Of a stretch of DNA of 64,000 bases, positions 51,931-60,884 are shown piece by piece. Both the position numbers and the translations under genes were made by a program. The notes beneath the pieces were generated by a model, which saw only the letters and a list, made by a program, of their open reading frames with translations, was not told where the DNA came from and did not search any database. The stretch spans positions 2,356,001 through 2,420,000 of the forward strand of contig OZ253937.1 of the NCBI GenBank assembly GCA_965267185.1. Direction: 5' to 3'. This DNA is from G965267185 sp965267185. GTDB taxonomy: Bacteria > Pseudomonadota > Alphaproteobacteria > UBA6615. The number at the start of each line of letters is the position of its first letter. Within the stretch, counting starts at the first letter, position 1.

Positions 51931-53004
51931 ATGGGAGTGCCTCAAGTGGCCGAGCAAGTCTCCCCACGGATCGTTGCCTTCGCGTCGTCGATCATTGTCG
52001 TCGCGCTCACTGTTTTGCTGCTGATCGAGGGCCGCGACCTGCTGATCCCGATCGCGGTGGCGATCATGATCTGGTATCTGCTTAACGCGCTGATGCGCGG
52101 CTTCCACGCGCTGCCGTTAGGCACGGTCCACTTGCCGTACTGGGTCTCGTTACTTTTGGCGATTATCACGGTGTTGATCGGCTTGAGCCTGATCGCCACG
52201 CTTGTCGGCGACAACATCGCCGAAGTCGTGGCTGCCGCACCGACCTATCAGGCTAATGTGGAAGCCCTTGTCGCCAAGGGGTCGAAATTAGTCGGTTTCG
52301 AGCAGCCGCCGGACATCGCCGGCGTGTTTGAACAGATCGATTTACGCACCGCCGCTTCCCGGTTTGCGAGCGCGGCCGCCAGCTTCGCCGGCAATTTCGG
52401 CATCGTCCTGATCTACGTGTTGTTCCTGTTGATCGAGCAGCGTGGCTTCAACAAGAAAATGCGCGCGCTGTTCCCGGACAGCGACAGGCGTGATGAGATG
52501 CGAAACCTGCTGCACCGCATGCAGGAGCAAATCCAAACATACGTTGCAATCAAAACCCTCACCAGCGTGACGACTGGCGTTATCAGCTACATCATTTTGT
52601 TGATCGTCGGGGTCGATTTCGCCGCGTTCTGGGGCTTCATCATTTTTCTGCTCAACTACATCCCCACGGTCGGCTCGCTGCTCGCGACCCTATTTCCGGC
52701 GCTTCTGGCGTTGATCCAGTTCCCGACACTGGTTCCTTTTTTTATCGTTCTCGGTGGCATCGGCATGGTCCAAGTGATCATCGGTAACGTGGTCGAACCG
52801 CGGCTGACGGGCAGCTCGCTCAACATCAGCCCGCTCGTGGTGATCCTGTCGCTGGCGCTGTGGGGCAGCATTTGGGGTATCGCCGGCATGTTCTTATGTG
52901 TGCCCTTGACGGTGATCATCATGATCATCCTGTCGCATTTCGAGCGCACCCGCCCGATCGCCATCCTGCTGTCGGGGGACGGACGCATCGTCGCGTCGAA
53001 ATAG
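51931..53004 (+). CDS. AI-2E family transporter (PerM-like)
   Basis: A membrane protein of up to 357 residues with about eight hydrophobic segments; the late segment FWGFIIFLLNYIPTVGSLLA is the family hallmark, with GNVVEPRLTGSSLNISPLVV after it. The family includes TqsA (autoinducer-2 exporter) and sodium/proton antiporters. The first ATG has no Shine-Dalgarno; GTG at 51946 has GGGAG eight bases before it and may be the true start. Confidence 0.92.
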   Translation: MGVPQVAEQVSPRIVAFASSIIVVALTVLLLIEGRDLLIPIAVAIMIWYLLNALMRGFHALPLGTVHLPYWVSLLLAIITVLIGLSLIATLVGDNIAEVVAAAPTYQANVEALVAKGSKLVGFEQPPDIAGVFEQIDLRTAASRFASAAASFAGNFGIVLIYVLFLLIEQRGFNKKMRALFPDSDRRDEMRNLLHRMQEQIQTYVAIKTLTSVTTGVISYIILLIVGVDFAAFWGFIIFLLNYIPTVGSLLATLFPALLALIQFPTLVPFFIVLGGIGMVQVIIGNVVEPRLTGSSLNISPLVVILSLALWGSIWGIAGMFLCVPLTVIIMIILSHFERTRPIAILLSGDGRIVASK

Positions 53005-53016
53005 GTTTGGCCCGGC

Positions 53017-55356
53017 CTATTCGGCGGCTTGCGCCTGCGCCTTATCGATCAACCCGGTGAGGTATTGCGGGTCGACCGGGTAGTAGTCGATCACCACGCC
53101 AAAGTCGGCTAGCGCGTTCTCGATCGCCGCCACCACCGCTGGCGCCGCCGGGATGGTGCCGCCTTCGCCCGCCCCTTTCACGCCCAGCGCATTGAGCGGC
53201 GACGGCGTTTCCTGATGGACGATATCGATGCGCGGCATCTCACTCGCCAGCGGCAGCAAGTATTCGCCGTAATTGGTAGTGAGCGGTTGGCCCTGATCGT
53301 CATAGATCATGCGTTCGAACAAAGCGTTGCCGATGCCGTGCACCACCCCGCCGATGATTTGGCCATCAACCATCATGGGGTTGATCATGGTGCCGCAATC
53401 GTGCGCCACCGAATAACGCAGCACCTTCACTTCGCCGGTGCCGATATCGACCTCGACCTCGGCGACGTTGGAACCGCTGGCAATGGGGCTGCCTGCAGAG
53501 CCTTCATAGGACGTCGCCTCAAGGCTCGGTTTGAACCCTGCGGGGATTTTCCCGCCTGACATGGGCGCTAGCTTTAACGCCAGTTCGCCCAAAGTCACTT
53601 TCACGTCGGGGGCACCGGCCACACGCACCTCGCCGTCTTCAAGTTCGAGATCTTGTTCGGCCGCTTCGAGGGTCTCCGCGGCCAGTTTGAGTACCGTTTC
53701 ACGCACCTGGCTCGCCGCATCGAACGACGACGGGCCGACATTGGCCGTCACCCGGCTACCAATCGTACCGACACCTTGCGGAAACTTGCCGGTATCGGCG
53801 GCTTCGAACAGCACGTCGTCGGGCTTAACCCCCAGTCGGTCGGAGACGATCTGTGCGATCATCGTGTGGTGGCCTTGACCCTGGCTGGCTGCGCCGGTGC
53901 GCACCAACACCTTACCCGATGGCTCGATCCGCACGGTCGTGCCCTCATACGGCCCGACGCCGGTATCCTCAATACAGGCTGACACGCCGATACCGAGATA
54001 ACGGCCTTCCGCTCGCGCCGCGTCCCGCCGCGCCGAGAAACCGGCATAGTCGGCCAGTTCCAGCGCCTTGTCCTGGCACGCATGATAATCACCACTGTCA
54101 TAGCGCACCGGCATGCCGTCGCGCAGTTTCGCGCCCGTTTCGTACGGCATCTGGTCGGCGCGGACGAAGTTACGCCGACGCACCTCGGCCGGTTCGATAC
54201 CGAGCTCGCGGGCGATGGTGTCGACCATTCGCTCGACCGCATAGATGCCGTAGGGCCGGCCCGCGCCGCGCACCGGCGTGGTCGGCGTGGTGTTGGTGAA
54301 AACGAAATTCAGCGCAACGTCGAGGGCGGGGATCGCATAGGAGCCCGGCAGCGGCGTGATCGAGGTGAACGGCAGCAGCGCGCCATAGGGCACGAACGCG
54401 CCGTTATCGTGGGTCACCTGGCCGCGCAGACCGAGGATCTTGCCGTCGCTGTCGCACGCGACCTCGAGTTCCCATTGCTGATCGCGCTGGCCAGTCGTCG
54501 CGGTGAAATGCTCGCGCCGGTCTTCAATCCATTTGACCGGTCGGCCGAGTTGGCGCGCTACCACCGGGATGACGATTTCTTCGGGGTAGAAGCCGGCCTT
54601 GGGGCCAAATCCGCCGCCGACATCGGGCGCGATGATGCGAACCCGCTCCTCGGATTCGCCCAGATAGTTGGCCAGAGCCCGCCGTACCAGATAGGGACAC
54701 TGGGTCGACGACCAAACGGTCAATCCCTCACCGTAGGGCTCGTCGCGTGCGAGCACGCCCCGGGTCTCCATCGCATGGCAGCCGCCACGGTGCTGCATAA
54801 ACTCGGCGCTGAACACGTGGTCGGCCTTGGCGAACGCGGAGTCGATATCGCCGAACGCCGAGCGCAACTGTCCGCCCAGATTACTGTCCGTACCGGCATG
54901 CGCCAGCGGCGCGCCATCTGCCAGCGCTTCCCGGCAATCGATAATCGCCGGCAGCGGCTCGTAATCCACGTTAACAAGTGCTAGCGCATCTTCGGCGATA
55001 GCGCGCGTATCGGCGACGACCAATGCCACGGTCTGGCCCACATAACAGACTTCATCCGCCGCCAGCGGATGCTGGGTGATATCTTGATGAATCACCGGCG
55101 CCGGATAAAGCTGGTTCATGGGTTGGGTGGTATCAGGCAGCGCCAGATCGGTCTGGGTGAACACGCCATGCACCCCCGGCAGCGCCAGCGCCGCCGACGC
55201 GTCGATGCCGCGGATGCGCGCATGGGCGTGGCTCGACCGCAGGAAGGCGGCGTGGAGCGTGCCGGCCAAATGAATATCGTCGACATAGCGCCCGTGACCG
55301 GTCAGCAGCCGCGGATCTTCCATACGTTGCACTTCTGCGCCTGTGTAACGGACCAT
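53017..55356 (-). CDS. Xanthine dehydrogenase-family molybdenum hydroxylase large subunit (CoxL-like, form II)
   Basis: A 779-residue molybdopterin-cytosine-dinucleotide subunit. DVGGGFGPKAGFYPEE binds the cofactor, VRGAGRPYGIYAVERMVD is the active-site loop and GVKGAGEGG holds catalytic Glu731. The loop reads R-G-A-G-R as in form II CoxL-like proteins, not the AYXCSFR of true CO dehydrogenase, so CO oxidation is unlikely and a hydroxylation of an aromatic or heterocyclic substrate is more probable. Last gene of the coxG-M-S-L-like operon; GGGAGG precedes the ATG. Confidence 0.93.
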   Translation of the reverse strand: MVRYTGAEVQRMEDPRLLTGHGRYVDDIHLAGTLHAAFLRSSHAHARIRGIDASAALALPGVHGVFTQTDLALPDTTQPMNQLYPAPVIHQDITQHPLAADEVCYVGQTVALVVADTRAIAEDALALVNVDYEPLPAIIDCREALADGAPLAHAGTDSNLGGQLRSAFGDIDSAFAKADHVFSAEFMQHRGGCHAMETRGVLARDEPYGEGLTVWSSTQCPYLVRRALANYLGESEERVRIIAPDVGGGFGPKAGFYPEEIVIPVVARQLGRPVKWIEDRREHFTATTGQRDQQWELEVACDSDGKILGLRGQVTHDNGAFVPYGALLPFTSITPLPGSYAIPALDVALNFVFTNTTPTTPVRGAGRPYGIYAVERMVDTIARELGIEPAEVRRRNFVRADQMPYETGAKLRDGMPVRYDSGDYHACQDKALELADYAGFSARRDAARAEGRYLGIGVSACIEDTGVGPYEGTTVRIEPSGKVLVRTGAASQGQGHHTMIAQIVSDRLGVKPDDVLFEAADTGKFPQGVGTIGSRVTANVGPSSFDAASQVRETVLKLAAETLEAAEQDLELEDGEVRVAGAPDVKVTLGELALKLAPMSGGKIPAGFKPSLEATSYEGSAGSPIASGSNVAEVEVDIGTGEVKVLRYSVAHDCGTMINPMMVDGQIIGGVVHGIGNALFERMIYDDQGQPLTTNYGEYLLPLASEMPRIDIVHQETPSPLNALGVKGAGEGGTIPAAPAVVAAIENALADFGVVIDYYPVDPQYLTGLIDKAQAQAAE

Positions 55357-55359
55357 GGT

Positions 55360-55845
55360 TCAGCCTCCCTGCCGGATCGTTTCGGCGGCTTCCAAAGCCG
55401 CGGCAACGATGCCTTGATATCCGGTGCAGCGGCAGATATTGCCGGAGATCGCGTCGCGCACCTCAGCCTCGGTGGGGTTTGGATTATCCTTCAGGAACGC
55501 CGCCACCGATATAACCATGCCTGGCGTGCAAAACCCGCACTGGAGGCCGTGATTCTTCCAAAACGCCTCCTGAACCGGATGCAACGTGCCGTCGCCATCG
55601 GCTAGCCCCTCGATGGAGGTGACTTCGTGGCCGTTGGCTTGCACCGCCAGCATTAGGCAAGACCGCACCGCTTCGCCGTCGACCAGCACGGTGCACGCCC
55701 CGCACACCCCGTGTTCGCAACCGACATGGGTGCCGGTCTGCTCCAGTTCGTGGCGCAAAAAATCGGCCAAGCTAAGCCGCGTTTCCACCTCACGCGTTTG
55801 CGGCTCGCCATTGACCGTGACGGTAATCTCTCTGGTATCGGCCAT
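55360..55845 (-). CDS. Molybdenum hydroxylase 2Fe-2S subunit (CoxS-like)
   Basis: A 161-residue iron-sulfur subunit passing electrons from molybdenum to FAD. Plant-type cluster: GCEHGVCGACTVLVDGE plus RSCLM; proximal cluster: LQCGFCTPGM and GNICRCTGYQGI. Standard length. The start lies three bases after the CoxM stop with GGAGGAGG before it. Confidence 0.96.
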   Translation of the reverse strand: MADTREITVTVNGEPQTREVETRLSLADFLRHELEQTGTHVGCEHGVCGACTVLVDGEAVRSCLMLAVQANGHEVTSIEGLADGDGTLHPVQEAFWKNHGLQCGFCTPGMVISVAAFLKDNPNPTEAEVRDAISGNICRCTGYQGIVAAALEAAETIRQGG

Positions 55846-55848
55846 GGG

Positions 55849-56715
55849 TCAGCCTCCTCCGTTTGCGCGTTTAGCGGCTTGCGCCAGCGCCCGTTCAACC
55901 AAAACACCAGCCAGCCGCTGACGATATTCCGTGGTGACGTAGGCATCCGACATCGCGTCGATCTTCCGTGCCATGGCGCTCGCTTCCTGAAAAACGGTCT
56001 CGCCCGGCGCTTCGCCAACCAGCATTGCCTCGACATCCGACAGGCGCAGGGGCCGCACGTCGGCACCGCCTACGGAAACGGCGGCCCGGGTTATCTTGCC
56101 GCCTTCCACAGCCAGCAGCGCCGCAACCCCAACGATGGCGAAGTCGCCGTGACGGCGGGCGAACTCCACAAACGCCGAACCGTGGGGCTCGTTCCAATAG
56201 GTGAGACGCACTTGAGTTAGGACCTCTTCCGGCGCCAACGTCGTCATCATGTAAGCCAGCGGCCATTCTTCGAACGGGATCTCGCGTATGCCGTCCGGGC
56301 CCGCCGCCGTGAGTGCCGCATCGTAGGCTGCCGCAATAGTCGGTAGTTCCGCTGCCGGATCGAGATGGCACAGGCTGCCACCGATGGTGCCCCGATTGCG
56401 GGTTTGAAAATGGCCCACATACGACAACGCCTCCTGCATGACCGGCGTGCGCGCCAAGACGGTCTCGGAGCTCGCCAGCTCGCGCTGGCGGGTCATCGCG
56501 CCGATGGTAAGCGCGTCGCCGGTATCGTCGACCCCGCTGATGCCATCTACGCCATTGAGATCGATCACGTGATCGGGCACGACGAAACGCATATTCAGCA
56601 TCGGCATCAGCGACTGACCGCCGGCCAGCAGCTTCACATCCTCATGCTGGCCGAGCAGCCCGACCACGTCTTCGACGTTGGCAGGGTCGTGATAGATGAA
56701 GGGTCCGGGTTTCAT
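55849..56715 (-). CDS. Molybdenum hydroxylase FAD-binding subunit (CoxM-like)
   Basis: A 288-residue FAD subunit. KLLAGGQSLMPMLNMR and RNRGTIGGSLCHLDPAAELP are the two FAD-binding loops (AGGQS and TIGGN-like; the last residue here is Ser). Standard length for CoxM. GGGGAGG precedes the ATG. Transfers electrons from CoxS to an unknown acceptor. Confidence 0.95.
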   Translation of the reverse strand: MKPGPFIYHDPANVEDVVGLLGQHEDVKLLAGGQSLMPMLNMRFVVPDHVIDLNGVDGISGVDDTGDALTIGAMTRQRELASSETVLARTPVMQEALSYVGHFQTRNRGTIGGSLCHLDPAAELPTIAAAYDAALTAAGPDGIREIPFEEWPLAYMMTTLAPEEVLTQVRLTYWNEPHGSAFVEFARRHGDFAIVGVAALLAVEGGKITRAAVSVGGADVRPLRLSDVEAMLVGEAPGETVFQEASAMARKIDAMSDAYVTTEYRQRLAGVLVERALAQAAKRANGGG

Positions 56716-56738
56716 AGCATCCTCCCCTTGGTGTTCGC

Positions 56739-57347
56739 TCAGGCGGTCCGGCCGCCGCCGAACCAGCGGCGAATCATTGCCGCGAGCGCCCGAAACAAAA
56801 GCTGTATTCCAGAAATACTACTACCGGCAGCCGGCGCCGTATCACCTGCCGCCGGCGCATTGCCCGCGGTTTCCGGCGAACCATCGTCTGTCGTTGCCGA
56901 CGCGAGCTGACCTTCCAGATTTTTGGCGAAATCGGCGATGATTTGCGCCGCAATCTCACTGATCAGACCCGCCGCACGGCCGTATTGGGCGACCGAACCG
57001 GTAAGGTTGAGATCGGTGTTGATATTGACGCGCGTGCTGCCGTTTTCCTCGACCAGAGCAAAAATTACGTCCGCCTGGGCCGCGCCGCGCCCTTTAGTGT
57101 CGTTACCGCGTGCGCTGAGTTTGGCTGTGTGGGCCGTATCGTCGACGTCGGTCAGTTCCGCCTCACCGGCAAAACTCAACTGCACCGGTCCCACGCGCAC
57201 TTTCGCATTGCCCTTGAAGCGACGGCCGTCGATGGCCTCGGTTAACTCCGCCCCAGGCATACAAGGCGCAATGCGCGGCACGTCGAGCAAAACTTGCCAC
57301 GCCGTCTCCACATCGGCGGCGACCGTAAAACTGTTTTGCAGTTCCAT
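56739..57347 (-). CDS. CoxG-family SRPBCC protein
   Basis: A 202-residue protein: a START-like CoxG domain (MELQNSFTVAADVETAWQVL, DVPRIAPCMPGAEL, FKGNAKVRVGPVQLSFAGEA), an Ala/Pro-rich linker and a C-terminal hydrophobic/basic helix (GIQLLFRALAAMIRRWFGGG) likely binding the membrane. CoxG anchors CO dehydrogenase to the membrane in Afipia; a similar anchor role fits here. First gene of the operon. The start matches the family; the open frame runs 23 codons further without similarity. Confidence 0.88.
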   Translation of the reverse strand: MELQNSFTVAADVETAWQVLLDVPRIAPCMPGAELTEAIDGRRFKGNAKVRVGPVQLSFAGEAELTDVDDTAHTAKLSARGNDTKGRGAAQADVIFALVEENGSTRVNINTDLNLTGSVAQYGRAAGLISEIAAQIIADFAKNLEGQLASATTDDGSPETAGNAPAAGDTAPAAGSSISGIQLLFRALAAMIRRWFGGGRTA

Positions 57348-57474
57348 CGTGCTCGCGAACCGCCGCCATTGCGGCGCCCCATCCCTGACTTGCGGCCAGC
57401 GTCGCTGCGCCGGCATTCAATTTATGTATGCACCGTAGTTTTCTTATAGTGGAATCGCAACCAGCACGATGCTC

Positions 57475-58329
57475 CTAGTCCTCCGCGCGTTCCAACAAAC
57501 GCGCGACGCGCTCCTCCGTCTTCGGATGGCTGCGTAGCCAAGTCGGCAGATTGCCGCGCACATAGGGCTGAAATACCCGGCGCCAGATCGAGGTTTGTTC
57601 GCGTTGGATTTTCTGTAGCGCCGAAGCAAGGCCGGCCGGATCGCCGGTCAAGTCGGCCGCATAGTCATCGGCGTCGAATTCACGATTGCGCGACAGGGCC
57701 AACTGCAGCAGCGACACCGCCGTCGGCGCCGCTGCCAACACAAAAATTGTCAGCAGGGGGACCTGCGCCTCGCCGGCAACGGCCAGCCAGATCGCCAGTA
57801 GCAGCCCGAGCGTCGCAAACGTCCGCGTGAGCCGCGCCATGACCTCGGACATCATCAAGAGCGTCATGTCACCCGATGCGACGTGGGCCAGCTCATGGGC
57901 GATGATCCCGTGCATCTCACGCGATGAGAGGTTCCGGAGGGCGCCAATCGAAACAGCGATGACAGGCTCTTTCTGCGAACCGGTGGAAAAGGCCATCATC
58001 GTTGGACCCGGCAGGCAGTACAGCGCGGGAATCTCGCTTAGGCCAGCGCGTTGCCGCAACGCGTTAAGCGTGTTGTAGACTTCCGGCCAATCGTAGGGCT
58101 CGATACGCTTGGCGTTGAACATTTGCATGACCAACGCTGGCGCCACGCGCTGGGCCGATAGTATTCCTGCGGCGATCAAAGCAGCGGCAACAACCATGCC
58201 GTTGGGACCGGCAATCAGATTAGCGCTGAGCAACAGCACCGCGGTAATCGCGCCGAGCAGCGTCGCAACCATTACCCGGCTTTTGTGACGATGCCGGGTC
58301 ATCTTCGACCGGTCGAAGCCGTAGGCCAT
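57475..58329 (-). CDS. HtpX-like M48 zinc metalloprotease
   Basis: A 284-residue integral membrane protease. The zinc motif is His145-Glu146-Leu-Ala-His149 (IIAHELAHV), the third ligand Glu217 in NREFDADDYAADL. N-terminal membrane spans at about 17-60 and two more at about 170-215. HtpX degrades damaged inner-membrane proteins from the cytosolic side. The start is uncertain: an in-frame start 111 bases earlier exists, but the family begins near MAYGFDR. Confidence 0.88.
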   Translation of the reverse strand: MAYGFDRSKMTRHRHKSRVMVATLLGAITAVLLLSANLIAGPNGMVVAAALIAAGILSAQRVAPALVMQMFNAKRIEPYDWPEVYNTLNALRQRAGLSEIPALYCLPGPTMMAFSTGSQKEPVIAVSIGALRNLSSREMHGIIAHELAHVASGDMTLLMMSEVMARLTRTFATLGLLLAIWLAVAGEAQVPLLTIFVLAAAPTAVSLLQLALSRNREFDADDYAADLTGDPAGLASALQKIQREQTSIWRRVFQPYVRGNLPTWLRSHPKTEERVARLLERAED

Positions 58330-58551
58330 CTCACAACCCGTTTCGTTGGAAACACTTAACTTATGTAGTGCGGGATCCGGCGCAAACCCATGCTGGACCC
58401 CAACAAGCCTCTTGCAGTCACTATATGAGGATTTGGCCACTCCGGTTGACTTCGGTCATTTCCGGCGCAAAAAAAATGGTGACTTCGTTCGACGTCTTGC
58501 CCAAATATAATGGCATCCTTTGACCGGAAATGGCCGCGGGAGAACAACGAC

Positions 58552-58968
58552 ATGCGACCACTGCTGCTGAGTGCCGCCGTCGCATCTCTTTTGCTGACAG
58601 GATGTGCGCAAGCCGTAGAACTGGTAACCGGCGAACCAGCGCCACCGACCGCCTCGACCATCGAAGATCTGGTCCGGGAGCACCTGGCAAGCGGCGGCCA
58701 TAGCCCGCAACCTTTCTTCCAGAATGAGAAGGCCGCGTTGATGAAGTTCAAACTCATCGACTTAAGCCAGGTAACGCCGTCGCGCTGGAATGCAGAAGCC
58801 GAATTGACGATCGACTATGGCCCACGGCCGGCTTCCGTTGTCGGCTTCCAGCAGGTGCGAACCGGCCGTTACGAATTGGTCGTGAGCCGGCAGGACGAGC
58901 AGCTTGTGCTCATGCGATTTTCACAGTTGGGGACTGTACGGACACTTCCTGCCGCCGTTTCCCACTAG
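58552..58968 (+). CDS. Small lipoprotein of unknown function
   Basis: A 138-residue protein with a lipoprotein signal: LLLSAAVASLLLTGC, lipobox L-T-G-C with Cys at residue 18. The mature part (LTIDYGPRPASVVGFQQVRT, RYELVVSRQDEQLVLMRF) is a beta-rich domain I do not recognise. GGGAGAA precedes the ATG. It lies between the HtpX-like gene (divergent) and tRNA-Leu. Confidence 0.8.
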   Translation: MRPLLLSAAVASLLLTGCAQAVELVTGEPAPPTASTIEDLVREHLASGGHSPQPFFQNEKAALMKFKLIDLSQVTPSRWNAEAELTIDYGPRPASVVGFQQVRTGRYELVVSRQDEQLVLMRFSQLGTVRTLPAAVSH

Positions 58969-59003
58969 CACATTTTCAGAAATCTCGGGTCTAAACTGCC
59001 GCT

Positions 59004-59090
59004 TGGTGCGGGCGGAGAGACTCGAACTCTCACTCTGTTGCCAGAACTGGATTTTGAATCCAGCGCGTCTACCAATTCCGCCACGCCCGC
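59004..59090 (-). tRNA. tRNA-Leu (anticodon CAA)
   Basis: On the minus strand the acceptor stem GCGGGCG pairs with the 3' CGCCCGC; the D-loop has GGTAGAC; anticodon stem CTGGA/TCCAG encloses TTCAAAA with anticodon CAA; a long variable arm of leucine type follows, then T-loop GTTCGAGTC. The 3' CCA is encoded (TGG at 59004-59006 on the plus strand). Confidence 0.97.
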
Positions 59091-59229
59091 ACACCGGCGC
59101 GAGGCAAGAATTAGTGGCCTCGCCGCGTGGCGTCAACGTGAACGGCATTAAGTTGCTCACAAATGCCTGAACAGCGGTTGAGGCCCTTCACAGAACCGTT
59201 TTGCCACCCCATATAACAATCATCCAAAC

Positions 59230-59287
59230 AGGAGGAGGAAACGTGACTTGGGGGCGCACGCTCTCATGCGGCTATCGCTCGGCCTAA
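59230..59287 (+). promoter_or_regulatory. Strong Shine-Dalgarno with a 14-codon ORF, possible leader peptide
   Basis: AGGAGGAGG (59230-59238) stands five bases before GTG at 59243, which opens only 14 codons (VTWGRTLSCGYRSA) to TAA at 59287. The small membrane-protein gene starts 44 bases later. Such a strong ribosome site with no long gene suggests a leader peptide or translational coupling; it could also be chance. Confidence 0.35.
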
Positions 59288-59330
59288 AGCCGCGCGAATC
59301 CGCCCCTACGGAGGCTAAAGGATCAAGATT

Positions 59331-59570
59331 ATGGATACGATCGTCACCACATGCAGGCGCTTCGCCGGGCTGCTGTCGATCTGGGTTCTTGCCATGGCGG
59401 CCCTCGCGATTTGGCCCACCTCCCCCCAAGGGCAACCGATCCCCATCGCGGTATTCGGACCGGACACGCACCTTGGCGTAGACGCAATCTTCAGCCATAC
59501 GGGATTATGGGTCTCGGTCACCGACGAAGAAGGGGCCGTTGCTTACGTGCGCGAGATTCGGCGCCGCTAG
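59331..59570 (+). CDS. Small membrane protein of unknown function
   Basis: A 79-residue protein with one N-terminal hydrophobic segment (FAGLLSIWVLAMAALAIW) and a polar C-terminal part ending in basic residues. AAGGA lies nine bases before the ATG. No family recognised. Confidence 0.55.
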   Translation: MDTIVTTCRRFAGLLSIWVLAMAALAIWPTSPQGQPIPIAVFGPDTHLGVDAIFSHTGLWVSVTDEEGAVAYVREIRRR

Positions 59571-59681
59571 CACACAACTAAAGCGCCTATCGAATCTCAA
59601 ATCGGGACCAACGATGGACACGCTTCGCGCGCGCCTGTTACAGGGCCGTAACGAAACGACTGACCGGTCTGTGCGCGCGCG

Positions 59682-60263
59682 ATGTTACGAGGCCTCTACA
59701 ACTGGACTCTCGATCTAGGCTCCACACGCTATGCCGTATGGATGTTGGCGGCGGTTGCGTTCGTCGAGAGTTCGGTGTTTCCGATACCGCCCGACGTCTT
59801 GCTGATCCCGATGATACTAGCGGTGCGCGAACGCGCCTGGTTCCTGGCCGCGTTATGCACGGTCGCTTCGGTTTTGGGTGGCTATCTCGGCTACGCCATC
59901 GGTGCCTTGCTGTTCGATCTCGTCGGCCAGCCGATCATCGACTTTTACGGGTTCGAGGCGGCATTCGCCCGCTTCACCGAGCAGTACAACGAGCTGGGCG
60001 CCTGGATTGTCGCATTCTTCGGGGTCACCCCATTCCCCTACAAGGTGATCACCATCGCCAGCGGCGTGACCAGCTTGGACCCCGTCGTCTTCGGCGTTGC
60101 CTCGCTGGCGTCGCGCGGGCTGCGGTTCTTCATCGTCGCGGCGTTGCTGTGGTATTTCGGCCCGCCGATCCGTGCCTTTATCGAGCGTTATCTCGGCTGG
60201 GTCGTTTTGGTGTTCTGCGTGTTGCTGATTGGCGGTTTCGTCGTTTTGAAATTTTTGCTCTAG
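59682..60263 (+). CDS. YqaA-family (DedA/SNARE-associated) membrane protein
   Basis: A 193-residue inner-membrane protein. FVESSVFPIPPDVLLIPM and GGYLGYAIGALLFDLVGQ with FFGVTPFPYKVITIASG are the VTT/DedA-superfamily signature (re-entrant loops with the conserved Glu and Pro). Family members act in lipid scrambling or membrane homeostasis. No clear Shine-Dalgarno. The COQ7-type gene follows 18 bases later. Confidence 0.9.
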   Translation: MLRGLYNWTLDLGSTRYAVWMLAAVAFVESSVFPIPPDVLLIPMILAVRERAWFLAALCTVASVLGGYLGYAIGALLFDLVGQPIIDFYGFEAAFARFTEQYNELGAWIVAFFGVTPFPYKVITIASGVTSLDPVVFGVASLASRGLRFFIVAALLWYFGPPIRAFIERYLGWVVLVFCVLLIGGFVVLKFLL

Positions 60264-60281
60264 CTCACTACATTCAGATAC

Positions 60282-60866
60282 ATGGCAGACGAACAAGGGA
60301 CATCGCGCCGCGCCGCCCACCGCCTGCACGGCGACCCCGACCCTAAGACGCTGGTCGAGCGGATGATCCGGGTCGACCACGCCGGCGAATATGGCGCCGC
60401 CCGCATCTACCAGGGCCAGCTTGCGGTGCTCGGCCGCCGCCCGGTCGGTAAAGCGATTCGCGAAATGGCCGAACAGGAACAGCGCCACCTCGATACCTTC
60501 GATAAGCTGGTTGTCGAGCGCCGCGTCCGGCCGACGGCGCTGTCGCCGGTGTGGCACGCCGCGGGATATGCGCTGGGCGTCGCAACCGCCATGATGGGGG
60601 AACGCGCGGCGATGGCCTGCACCGTCGCGGTGGAAGAGGTGATCGAAGAGCATTACGCGCGTCAATCCGAGCAGCTTGGCGAGGACGAGGCGGAACTGCG
60701 CGAGGTTATCGATGAGTTCCGCCGCGACGAAATCGAGCACAAGAACATCGGCCTCGAGCATGTCGGCGCGGAAGATGGCGGCGAGGCCACAACGGCCTAT
60801 CCAGTATTATCGCAAGCGATCAAATCAGGGTCGAAACTGGCGATCTGGTTGTCGACTCGGATCTAG
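60282..60866 (+). CDS. coq7: Demethoxyubiquinone hydroxylase, COQ7 type
   Basis: A 194-residue di-iron monooxygenase that hydroxylates ring C6 of demethoxyubiquinone in ubiquinone synthesis. Iron ligands: Glu in DHAGEYGA, Glu/His in EQEQRHLD, Glu in VEEVIEEHY and Glu/His in RDEIEHKN, the standard E-ExxH-E-ExxH set. Alphaproteobacteria commonly use COQ7 rather than the flavin enzyme UbiF. Confidence 0.95.
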   Translation: MADEQGTSRRAAHRLHGDPDPKTLVERMIRVDHAGEYGAARIYQGQLAVLGRRPVGKAIREMAEQEQRHLDTFDKLVVERRVRPTALSPVWHAAGYALGVATAMMGERAAMACTVAVEEVIEEHYARQSEQLGEDEAELREVIDEFRRDEIEHKNIGLEHVGAEDGGEATTAYPVLSQAIKSGSKLAIWLSTRI

Positions 60867-60884
60867 CGAGACCGCGCGGAACGG

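Noticed and set aside
53017..55845. Calling the molybdenum hydroxylase a CO dehydrogenase
   Set aside because: The active-site loop is the R-G-A-G-R form, not the Cys-containing AYXCSFR of true CoxL.
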